Assembly (NCBI GenBank): GCA_963790525.1 | Contig: CAWBOV010000003.1 | Span: 868,001-932,000, forward strand | Reading direction: 5' to 3' | DNA length: 64,000 nucleotides | From: CAWBOV01 sp963790525 | GTDB lineage: Bacteria > Actinomycetota > Actinomycetes > Mycobacteriales > Jatrophihabitantaceae | In this document: positions 7,181 through 15,201 of the stretch, piece after piece | Numbering within the stretch: position 1 is the first letter of the stretch | How the letters are laid out: the number at the start of each line of letters is the position of its first letter | Translations under genes and position numbers: made by a program | Notes under the pieces: generated by a model | What the model saw: the letters and a program-made list of their open reading frames with translations, nothing else | What the model was told of the DNA's origin: nothing | Databases searched by the model: none

Positions 7181-8746
7181 GTGAGCACCCCCGCGGACGC
7201 TCCCCTGTTGGAGCTCGACGGCGCGACCAAGAGTTTCGGCGCGGTCAAGGCCCTCGTGGACGGCTCGATCAGCCTGCGTGCCGGCGAGTCCCACGCCCTG
7301 CTCGGCGAGAACGGAGCAGGCAAGTCGACCCTCGTCAAGATCCTGGCCGGGGTCCATCAGCCCGACGGCGGCCACCTGCGGGTCGCGGGCGAGCCGGTCG
7401 TGCTCGCCGGTCCCGCCGCCTCGCGCGCCGCCGGGATCTCGATCATCTATCAGGAGCCGACGCTCTTCCCCGATCTCACGGTCGCCGAGAACATCTTCAT
7501 GGGCCGTCAGCCGCTCGGGCGGGCGCACAGCATCGACCGGCGCCGGATGAACGCCGACGCCGCCGCGGTGTTCGCACGGCTGGGTGTGTCCCTCGACCCG
7601 GACCGCCAGGCACGCGGGCTGTCCGTCGCGGACCAGCAGATCGTCGAGATCGCCAAGGCGCTGTCACTGGACGCGAAGGTGCTCGTCATGGACGAACCCA
7701 CCGCGGCGCTGACCGGCGTGGAGGTGGCGCGCCTGTTCGAGGTCATGCGCACACTGCGCGACCAGGGTGCCGCGGTGCTGTTCATCTCGCACCGGCTGGA
7801 GGAGGTCTTCGCCAGTTGCCAGCGCGTGACCATCATGCGCGACGGCGCCTTCGTCCGGACCGCCCCGATCGAGGACCTCACCATCGACGACATCATCCGA
7901 TCGATGGTCGGCCGCGACCTCGACTCGCTGTTCCCGAAGACCGCGACCGAGCCCGGCGATGTCGTGCTCGAGGTCGAGAACCTCAACCGCGACAACGTGT
8001 TCCACGACATCTCCTTCACCGTCCGCAAGGGCGAGATCGTCGCGCTCGCCGGCCTGGTCGGCGCCGGTCGCAGCGAGGTCGCCCGCGCGGTCTTCGGCAT
8101 CGACCGGCGCACCTCGGGCACGGTCCGGCTCAACGGCCGCGCCCTGCCGGCCGGCTCGGCGCAGGCGGCCATGAACGCCGGGATCGCGCTGGTGCCGGAG
8201 GACCGCCGCCAGCAGGGACTCGTGATGGACCTGGGTATCGACCAGAACGTCGCGCTGGCCTCACTCGGCCGGCTCAGCCATCTGGGGCTGATCCGCCGCT
8301 CCAGCGAGCGCGCACTCGCCACCACCTGGGCCGAGCGGCTGCAACTGAAGTTCGGCCGGATGAAGAACCCGGTGTCCACGCTGTCCGGCGGCAACCAGCA
8401 GAAGGTCGTCCTCGGCAAGTGGTTGGCCCGCACGCCGTCGCTCCTGATCATCGACGAGCCGACCCGGGGGATCGACGTCGGCACCAAGTCCGAGGTCCAC
8501 CGGATCCTGGACGGACTCGTCGCGGACGGGATGGCGATCCTGATGATCTCCTCCGAGTTGCCGGAGGTGCTGGGCATGGCCGACCGCGTACTGGTCCTGC
8601 ACGAGGGCCGTATCACCGCCGAGCTGTCCCGGGCCGATGCCGACGAGGACTCGGTCATGCGCGCCGCGTCCGGGTTGACGCCCGCCGCGGCCGCCGCGAT
8701 CGCCGACAGCGACAGCGATGTTCCGGTTCCGGGAGGCAACCTGTGA
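7181..8746 (+). CDS. rhaT: Rhamnose ABC transporter, ATP-binding protein
   Basis: A 521-residue double-domain sugar ABC ATPase of the RbsA/XylG class. The first domain has Walker A GENGAGKST (about residues 45-53) and Walker B VLVMDEPTAAL. The second has the altered A-motif GLVGAGRSE typical of this class, signature LSGGNQQK and Walker B LLIIDEPTRGID. GTG 7181 has an AGAGGGAGGA ribosome site. It is the first gene of the operon, with the next gene overlapping its stop by four bases. Rhamnose specificity rests on the neighbours (rhaM, rhaI, rhaD, rhaB). The gene is intact, unlike the three transporter genes after it. Confidence 0.87.
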   Translation: MSTPADAPLLELDGATKSFGAVKALVDGSISLRAGESHALLGENGAGKSTLVKILAGVHQPDGGHLRVAGEPVVLAGPAASRAAGISIIYQEPTLFPDLTVAENIFMGRQPLGRAHSIDRRRMNADAAAVFARLGVSLDPDRQARGLSVADQQIVEIAKALSLDAKVLVMDEPTAALTGVEVARLFEVMRTLRDQGAAVLFISHRLEEVFASCQRVTIMRDGAFVRTAPIEDLTIDDIIRSMVGRDLDSLFPKTATEPGDVVLEVENLNRDNVFHDISFTVRKGEIVALAGLVGAGRSEVARAVFGIDRRTSGTVRLNGRALPAGSAQAAMNAGIALVPEDRRQQGLVMDLGIDQNVALASLGRLSHLGLIRRSSERALATTWAERLQLKFGRMKNPVSTLSGGNQQKVVLGKWLARTPSLLIIDEPTRGIDVGTKSEVHRILDGLVADGMAILMISSELPEVLGMADRVLVLHEGRITAELSRADADEDSVMRAASGLTPAAAAAIADSDSDVPVPGGNL

Positions 8747-9777
8747 CCGCGCTCCTCGACCGCGAGACACCCGCGTCCTCCCGCTTCTCCGTCGCCGCGC
8801 TGTTGCGGGCGCGTGAGCTGGGGATCGGCCTGGTGATCGTCGTCGTCTTCGTCGTGGCCAGCCTGAAGAATCACGGCTTCGCCGAGGCCAGCAGTGTTCA
8901 GCAGTTGCTCACGGGTGCCGCCCTGATCGCGCTGCTCGGCGTCGGGGAGACGCTGGTGATCGTCACCAGGAACGTCGACCTCTCCGTCGGTTCGGTCGTG
9001 GGAATCTCGGCCTACATCGTCGGGTTGACCTTCAAGGACCACCCGCACATGCCGGTGCTCGTCGGGTTCCTGCTCGGGAATCGCGGTCGGAGCCGGGTTC
9101 GGCGCGATCAACGGGCTCGTGGTCACGGTGCTGCGCGTGCCCAGCCTGGTGGTCACCCTCGCCGCGCTCTACATCATCCGCGGCATCGACGGAGTCATCG
9201 TCAACGGCGTCACCATCAATCCGTCGTCGATCCCCACGAGCTTCCAGAAGGTCGGCTACCAGACCCTGCTCGGCGTGCCGTGGATGGCGATCATCGTCGC
9301 CGTGGTCGTGGTGGTCGTCGGCTACGCGATGCGGTCCTACCGGTCGGCCGTGAGCTCTACGCCATCGGGTCCAATCCGGACGCCGCGGCGCTCGCCGGCA
9401 TCCCGACCGAACGGCGGGTGTTCGCCGCGTTCCTGGTGAGCGGTGCGCTGGCCGGTCTCGCCGGCGCGCTCTTCCTGGCCCTGCACGCCACCGTCGACGT
9501 CAAGGGCGGGACCGGATACGAGTTCCTGGTCGTCGCCGCGGTCGTGGTCGGTGGCGTCGCGATCTTCGGCGGGAGCGGCACGGTGGTGGGCGCCGCGCTG
9601 GGCGCGGTCCTGCTGAACACGATCAACCAGGCGCTCGTCGCCAGCAAGGTCTCGCCCTTCTGGAACGACGCGATCGCCGGCGCGCTGCTCCTGGTCGCGA
9701 TCGCCTTCGACCGCTGGCTCAGCCTGCGGCTGGCGCGCAGTCTCGAGTCCGCCGAAGGAGCGCACCGCGATGTCTGA
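8743..9777 (+). CDS. rhaP: Rhamnose ABC transporter permease 1, frameshifted twice
   Basis: Membrane permease of the RbsC/AraH class. The GTG start overlaps the ATPase stop. Readable segments are VVVFVVASLKNHGFAEASS, LGVGETLVIVTRNVDLSVG (the conserved 'G.DLSVGS' loop that contacts the ATPase) and LVVTLAALYIIRGIDGVIV. The C-terminal block contains LYAIGSNPDAAALAGI (the EAA-like region of this class), GGVAIFGGSGTVVGA and the last helix. The frame changes at about 9079 (one extra A) and back at about 9346 (one base missing), so total length remains correct at 344 codons. Paired opposite errors that leave conservation intact on both sides suggest sequencing error. Confidence 0.82.
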   Translation: MTALLDRETPASSRFSVAALLRARELGIGLVIVVVFVVASLKNHGFAEASSVQQLLTGAALIALLGVGETLVIVTRNVDLSVGSVVGISAYIVGLTFKDHPHMPVLVGFLLGNRGRSRVRRDQRARGHGAARAQPGGHPRRALHHPRHRRSHRQRRHHQSVVDPHELPEGRLPDPARRAVDGDHRRRGRGGRRLRDAVLPVGRELYAIGSNPDAAALAGIPTERRVFAAFLVSGALAGLAGALFLALHATVDVKGGTGYEFLVVAAVVVGGVAIFGGSGTVVGAALGAVLLNTINQALVASKVSPFWNDAIAGALLLVAIAFDRWLSLRLARSLESAEGAHRDV

Positions 9778-10818
9778 CACCGACACGCGCCCGCCCGGAG
9801 CCGAACGCCTACACGCGGCGTCGGACACGAGCGCTCAGCCACTGTGGCGCGGCCTGCTCCGCTGGGAGAGCGGGCTGGTCGTCGTCCTGATCGCCGTCGC
9901 TGGTCTTCGGCTCGACGAAGTCCTCGACCTTCCTGAGCGGCACGACGTTCTTCTTCACCGGCCTGAACATGGGCGAGATCGCCATCATGGCGCTGCCCAT
10001 GCTGCTGATCGTCATGGTGGGCGAGATCGACCTGTCCGTGGCCTCCATGCTGGGGCTGTCCGGCGCGGTGATGGGAAACCTCTACCAGAACGGCACCTCG
10101 ATCTGGCTGGCGATGCTCGTCGTCGTTGGTCGTGGGCGCGGCCGGCGGCGCGCTCAACGGGGTGCTGATCGCCAAGCTCGGGCTGCCGTCGATCGCCGTC
10201 ACCATCGGCACGCTGACGCTCTTCCGCGGCCTGGCCGAGGTCATCCTGCACCAACCCGACCACGAAGCTGTTCCCCACGAGCCTCACCAAGGTGAGCCTG
10301 CCGATCCAGGGCACCCAGCTGGCCTAGTCGGCGGCCATCTTCTTCGTGCTGGCGGTGATCTTCGGGGTCGTCCTGCACGGGACGCCGCTCGGCCGGTCGA
10401 TGGTCGCGATCGGCCTGCAGCCCGAGGCCGCGCAGTTCTCCGGCATCCGGGTCCAGCGCATCAAGCTCGGGCTGTACGTGGTCTCGGGCGTCGCTCTGCG
10501 CCTTCGCCGGCATCCTGTTCACCCTCAAGAACGCCTCGGCCAGCTACAGCGCCGGCACCGGGCTCGAACTCAACGTCGTCGCGGTCGTGCTGTTCGGCGG
10601 CGTGTCGATCTTCGGCGGCCGCGGCACCGTCGCTCGGCGTCGTGCTCTCGGTCGTCATCTTCGGTGCCCTGCAGCAGGCGCTGACGCTCATCCACATCAC
10701 CCCGGAGGTGCAGAACATCGTCACCGGTGGGCTGCTGCTCGTCAGCGTGATCGTTCCGAACGGCGGAGAGGTCGTGCGCAGGTTGCGGGCCCGACTCCAC
10801 CGGCGCGTGGCGACATGA
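9770..10818 (+). pseudogene. rhaQ: Rhamnose ABC transporter permease 2, five frame changes and one stop
   Basis: Second permease of the sugar transporter. ATG 9770 overlaps the first permease. Conserved segments are all present but in shifting frames: MLLIVMVGEIDLSVASMLGL, GGALNGVLIAKLGLPSIAVT, MVAIGLQPEAAQFSGIRV, VVAVVLFGGVSIFGGRGT and LTLIHITPEVQNIVTGGLLL. Breaks lie near 9900, 10127, 10250, 10494 and 10631, each cured by removing one base. An in-frame TAG lies at 10325-10327, where a Trp codon would fit. This is the most damaged gene in the window. As read it is non-functional. Whether this is real decay or poor sequence cannot be settled here. Confidence 0.78.
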
Positions 10819-10923
10819 GCGCCCGCCCGGAGATCCACCGCGTATCCCACGTCCAGCACAGCCGTCCCGCCCACCTGGCCCGCGCCTTCGAGCACGGACG
10901 ACCACCCACGAAAGGAACCCCGT

Positions 10924-12017
10924 ATGAGCTCATTCCAGAGGACTCGCAGGCGGCTGCCGATAGCGATCGCCGTGATCGCCGCCGGTGCTCTCGTCGCCGC
11001 GTGCAGTTCGTCGAGCAGTTCCGGCTCCACCGGCAACGGCGGCACGACCACCGGCTCCACTGCCGCGTCTCCCGCGGCGAGCGGGATCAAGAAGGGGCTC
11101 ACGGTCTACTTCATCCCGAAGGACACCCAGAACCCCTACGAGGTCCTCGCCGACAAGGGTGGCGAGGCCGCGCTGGCCGAGCTCGGCGGCAAGGTCGTCG
11201 TCAGCAGCGGCACGGCCGACACCGCTGCCGCGCAGATCCCGTCGATCCAGGCGGCGATCCAGGCCCACGCCGACGCCATCGTGATCGCCGGCAACGACCC
11301 GTCGGCGCTGTGCCCGTCGCTGTCACCAGGCACAGTCGGCCGGGATCAAGGTCGTCTCGTTCGACTCCGACATCACCTGCCCGAACCACCTGTTCATCAA
11401 CCAGGCGGACACCCAGCAGATCGGCACCTCCGAGGTCGACCTGCTGGCGAAGCAGATCAACAGCACCGGTGACATCGCCATCCTGTCCGCGGCGGCCAGC
11501 GCCACCAACCAGAACGCCTGGATCGCCGCGATGAAGACGCAACTGGCGGCCAAGTACCCGAACATGCACCTCGTCGCCACCGTGTACGGCAACGACGACC
11601 CGGCCACGTCCCTGACGGTCCTGCAGGGCCTGCTCTCGGCGTACCCGAACCTGAAGGGCATCATCTCGCCCACCACGGTCGGCATCTCCACCGCCGCGCA
11701 GTACTTCTCGACCCACAAGGACCGCGAAGATCGTCCTCACCGGTCTGGGGCTGCCGTCGCAGATGAAGGCCTACATCAAGGACGGCACCCTGAAGTCCTT
11801 CGAGCTGTGGAACCCGACCGACCTCGGTTACCTGGCCGGTTACGCCGCGGCGTCGCTCGCCTCCGGGACTGCCAGCCTGACGGTGGGCTCGACCTTCTCC
11901 GCCGGCCGGCTCAAGGACTACAAGATCCTTGCTCCGTACGGCACCACCGGACCGTCGGTCGTGCTCGGCCCGCCCACGGTGTTCGACGCGTCGAACATCG
12001 ACCAGTTCAACTTCTGA
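10924..12017 (+). CDS. rhaS: Rhamnose ABC transporter substrate-binding lipoprotein, frameshifted twice
   Basis: Extracellular sugar-binding lipoprotein of the ribose/rhamnose class. ATG 10924 is preceded by GAAAGGA. The signal peptide IAIAVIAAGALVAAC ends in a lipobox with the acylated Cys near residue 27, followed by a Ser/Gly/Thr-rich linker. The binding-protein fold starts at LTVYFIPKDTQNPYEVLADK. Frame changes near 11321 and 11725 are each repaired by dropping one base. They rejoin AGIKVVSFDSDITCPNHLF and KIVLTGLGLPSQMKAY. The final segment ends NIDQFNF. The usual family length is about 350-360 residues, as here. A strong hairpin follows the stop. Confidence 0.83.
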
Positions 12018-12033
12018 TCGACGCGCGGTGAGC

Positions 12034-12066
12034 GAGGTGCCCGGCCGACGGCCGGCCGGGCACCTC
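12034..12066 (+). promoter_or_regulatory. Strong hairpin between rhaS and rhaM
   Basis: Perfect 14-base arms (12034-12047 and 12053-12066, GAGGTGCCCGGCCG and its complement) with a five-base loop. No T-run follows, so it is more likely an mRNA-stabilising or partial-attenuation hairpin. Such structures often follow binding-protein genes to raise their expression above the rest of the operon. Confidence 0.6.
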
Positions 12067-12101
12067 CTCCACGCCCGACGCTCCGGCAGGGAAGCAACGA
12101 C

Positions 12102-12440
12102 ATGAACCGCTACTGCTTCCTGCTGCAGGTCCGCCCCGAGCTGCTCGACGAGTACAAGCAGCGCCACCGAGAGGTCTGGGCCGACATGCTGCAGGCGCTG
12201 GCCGCGAGCGGCTGGCACAACTACTCGATCTTCGCCCGCCCCGACGGGCTGTTGGTCGGCTACGTCGAGGCCGAGGATCTGGCTGCCGCCCAGGCCGCCA
12301 TGGCCGCGACCGACGTGAACGCACGCTGGCAGGCGTCGATGGCGCCCTACTTCATGGGCCTGGCCGGAAAGGGCCCCGACGAGGGCTTCGAACTCCTCGA
12401 GGAGATCTTCAACCTCGACACGCAACTGAGTCAGCTGTAG
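12102..12440 (+). CDS. rhaM: L-rhamnose mutarotase
   Basis: Interconverts alpha and beta anomers of L-rhamnose so the isomerase can use both. The 112-residue length matches RhaM. The opening RYCFLLQVRPELLDEYKQRH contains the conserved histidine of the Y-x-x-x-H segment (near residue 22) used as general acid. HNYSIFARPDGLLVGYVE and the tryptophan in ARWQASMAPYF are also family features. It is preceded by the hairpin and GGGAAG, and followed 14 bases later by the isomerase-family gene. Confidence 0.9.
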   Translation: MNRYCFLLQVRPELLDEYKQRHREVWADMLQALAASGWHNYSIFARPDGLLVGYVEAEDLAAAQAAMAATDVNARWQASMAPYFMGLAGKGPDEGFELLEEIFNLDTQLSQL

Positions 12441-12454
12441 ATCAGGAGGTACCG

Positions 12455-13927
12455 ATGACCACGACCGTGCCCACCGAGACGACCCACGGGACCGCCCGCC
12501 GCATCGGCCGGCGCACCAAGGTCGGCCTGGTCGCCGGCGGCCTCGGCGCCTACTGGCCCCAGTTCCCCGACCTCCTGCCGACCCTGCAGCGCTCGGCCGC
12601 GCGGGTCAGCGAGCGCATGAAGGCCATGGACTGCGAGGTCGTCGACGTCGGGTTCATCTCCGACGCCCAGGACGGTGCCCGTGCGGCCGAGGAGCTCCGG
12701 GTGGCCGGTTGCGACCTGATCGTGGGGTTCCTGACCACGTACATGACTGCGTCGATGCTGCTTCCCGTCGCACAGCGCAGCGGCGCCCCGGTGTTGCTGA
12801 TCAATCTGCAGCCGACGGAGAGCATGGACCACGCCACGTTCGACACCGGCCAGTGGCTGGCCTACTGCGGTGCCTGCCCGCTCCCGGAGATGGCCAACAC
12901 CTTCCTGCGCGCGGGCATCCCGTTCCGCTCGGTGTCCGGCTACGTCGAGGACGAGCGTGCGTGGGTCCGGATCGGCCGGTGGATCAAGGCTGCCGGTGTC
13001 CGTGGCGCGCTGCGCACCGGCCGGCACGGGCTGATGGGTCACCTGTACCCGGGGATGCTCGACGTGTCCACCGACCTGACCCTCGTGCCCGTGAACCTCG
13101 GCGGGCACATGGAGGTCGTGGAGTTCGACGACCTGCGGGTACGCGTCGCGGCGGTCTCCGACGCCGAGGTAAGCGCGCGGATGGCCCTCGCCGGCGAGGT
13201 CTTCGACATCGACCCGACCGTGCAGGACGAGGACTTTCGGTGGGCCGCGCAGGTGTCGGTCGGCCTGGACCGCCTCGTCGAGGACTTCCAGCTCGACAGC
13301 ATCGCCTACTACCACCGCGGCCTGGAGGGCGAGCAGCACGAACGCCTCGGCGCCGGGATGATCCTCGGGGCGTCGCTGCTCACGGCGCGGGGCGTGCCGG
13401 TGGTGGGGGAGTACGAGCTACGGACGTCGCTGGCGATGCTGATCGTCGACCGGCTCGGCGGCGGAGGATCGTTCACCGAGCTCCAGGCCCTGGACTTCAC
13501 CGCCGGGGTGGTGGAGATGGGTCATGACGGGCCGGCCCATCTCGCGATCAGCGAGCGCAAGCCGCTGCTGCGTGGGCTCGGTGTCTACCACGGCAAGCGC
13601 GGATGGGGCGTGTCGGTCGAGTTCGACGTCAACCACGGCCCGGTCACGCTGTTCGGCATCGCCCAGCTGCGTGACGGCGCGTTCCGGTTCGTCGTCTCCC
13701 GTGGAGACGTCGTCGCGGGGCCGCTGCTGCAGATCGGCAACACCACCTCGCGCGTCGACTTCGGCTGCGACCCCGGCGAGTGGACCGACGCGTGGAGCGC
13801 CACCGGGATCTCCCACCACTGGGCACTCGGCGTCGGCGACCTGCGCGCCGAGCTGCGGGCCACCGCCGATCTGCTGGGGATCGATCTCGTCGAGGTCACC
13901 GGCGCCGGCGTGTCCGGCACGCCGTGA
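12455..13927 (+). CDS. L-fucose/L-arabinose isomerase family protein
   Basis: A 490-residue protein related to L-arabinose isomerases (AraA/FucI fold). ATG 12455 has AGGAGG seven bases upstream, the best ribosome site in the operon. Visible features: the N-terminal KVGLVAGGLGAYWPQF, the substrate-region stretch LIVGFLTTYMTASMLLP, the central GLMGHLYPGMLD, and acidic/histidine metal-site candidates in GEYELRTSLAMLIVDRL and FDVNHGPVT. It is not the rhamnose isomerase, which is the next gene. It may act on another 6-deoxy sugar or pentose brought in by the same transporter, such as L-fucose or L-arabinose. Exact substrate unknown. Confidence 0.75.
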   Translation: MTTTVPTETTHGTARRIGRRTKVGLVAGGLGAYWPQFPDLLPTLQRSAARVSERMKAMDCEVVDVGFISDAQDGARAAEELRVAGCDLIVGFLTTYMTASMLLPVAQRSGAPVLLINLQPTESMDHATFDTGQWLAYCGACPLPEMANTFLRAGIPFRSVSGYVEDERAWVRIGRWIKAAGVRGALRTGRHGLMGHLYPGMLDVSTDLTLVPVNLGGHMEVVEFDDLRVRVAAVSDAEVSARMALAGEVFDIDPTVQDEDFRWAAQVSVGLDRLVEDFQLDSIAYYHRGLEGEQHERLGAGMILGASLLTARGVPVVGEYELRTSLAMLIVDRLGGGGSFTELQALDFTAGVVEMGHDGPAHLAISERKPLLRGLGVYHGKRGWGVSVEFDVNHGPVTLFGIAQLRDGAFRFVVSRGDVVAGPLLQIGNTTSRVDFGCDPGEWTDAWSATGISHHWALGVGDLRAELRATADLLGIDLVEVTGAGVSGTP

Positions 13928-13985
13928 CCGCCCGGCGAATCGGCCGCCCCCTGTCATCACTACGCACGGAAGAAAGGTAGTTCCC

Positions 13986-15152
13986 ATGGCCGATCACGCC
14001 GCCGTCACCGCTGCTCTGCGAGCACAGAAGATAGAACTGCCGTCGTGGGCCTTCGGCAACTCCGGTACCCGCTTCAAGGTGTTCCCGCAGGCCGGGGTGC
14101 CGCGGGATCCGTTCGAGAAGATCGCCGACGCCGCCCAGGTGAACACCTACACCGGTGCCGCGCCCGTCGTCGCATTGCACATCCCGTGGGATCGCGTCGA
14201 GGACTGGTCGAAGTTGCGGGCCGCGGCGGCCGACGCGGGCGTCTCGCTCGGCACGATCAACGCGAACGTCTTTCAGGACAACGACTACATGCTCGGCAGC
14301 GTCACCAACCCGGATCCCGCGATCCGGCGCAAGGCGCTGGGTCACCTCCTCGACTGCATCGACGTCATGGACGAGACGGGTTCGCGCGACCTGAAGCTGT
14401 GGTTCTCCGACGGCACGAACTACCCGGGGCAGGACAACATCCGCGCCCGTCAGGACCGGCTGGCCGAGGCCCTGTCGGCGGTCTACGAACGGCTCGGTGA
14501 GGACCAGCGGCTGATCCTGGAGTACAAGCTCTTCGAGCCGGCGTTCTACACGATGGACGTCCCCGACTGGGGAACCTCCTACGCCCACTGCCTGCAGCTC
14601 GGGCCGAAGGCCAAGGTCTGCGTCGACACCGGCCACCACGCGCCGGGCACCAACATCGAGTTCATCGTGGCGTTCCTGATGCGCGCGGACAAGCTGGGGG
14701 CCTTCGACTTCAACTCCCGCTTCTACGCCGACGACGACCTGATGGTGGGTTCGGCCGACCCGTTCCAGCTGTTCCGCATCCTCTACGAGGTCGTCGACGC
14801 CGGTGGCCTCGACCCGGAGAGCGAGATCGCCTTCATGCTCGACCAGTGCCACAACATCGAGCCCAAGATCCCCGGCCAGATCCGGTCGGTCATGAACGTC
14901 CAGGAGGCCACGGCCAAGGCTCTGCTGGTCGATGTCGACGCCCTGGCGGCGGCGCAGCAAGCCGGTGACGTCCTGGGTGCCAACGCCGTCCTGATGGACG
15001 CCTACAACACCGACGTCCGGCCGCTGCTGGCCGACCTGCGCACCGAACAGGGGATCGACCCCGACCCGATGGCCGCCTACGCACGATCGGGCTATGCCGA
15101 GCGCATCCGGGAGGAGCGCGTCGGCGGTCAGCAGGCTGGGTGGGGCGCGTAA
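13986..15152 (+). CDS. rhaI: L-rhamnose isomerase (RhaI type)
   Basis: Converts L-rhamnose to L-rhamnulose. It is a 388-residue TIM-barrel enzyme of the xylose-isomerase-like RhaI group, distinct from E. coli RhaA. Metal and substrate residues are seen in LILEYKLFEPAFY (Glu), VCVDTGHHAPGTN (Asp-x-x-His-His), GAFDFNSRFYADDDLMVGS (Asp-x-Asn and the DDD cluster) and AFMLDQCHNIEPK (Asp and His). ATG 13986 has GAAAGGTAG upstream. The N-terminal part LPSWAFGNSGTRFKVFPQ is typical. Confidence 0.9.
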   Translation: MADHAAVTAALRAQKIELPSWAFGNSGTRFKVFPQAGVPRDPFEKIADAAQVNTYTGAAPVVALHIPWDRVEDWSKLRAAAADAGVSLGTINANVFQDNDYMLGSVTNPDPAIRRKALGHLLDCIDVMDETGSRDLKLWFSDGTNYPGQDNIRARQDRLAEALSAVYERLGEDQRLILEYKLFEPAFYTMDVPDWGTSYAHCLQLGPKAKVCVDTGHHAPGTNIEFIVAFLMRADKLGAFDFNSRFYADDDLMVGSADPFQLFRILYEVVDAGGLDPESEIAFMLDQCHNIEPKIPGQIRSVMNVQEATAKALLVDVDALAAAQQAGDVLGANAVLMDAYNTDVRPLLADLRTEQGIDPDPMAAYARSGYAERIREERVGGQQAGWGA

Positions 15153-15201
15153 CACCCGACCACGTCCTCACCCATCCCTCTCTCGAAGGAACCCTCCAGT
15201 C

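Noticed and set aside
7147..9777. Long plus-strand open frame covering the rhamnose ATPase in another frame
   Set aside because: Its first 500 codons are the shifted ATPase; only its last part is real, as the first permease.
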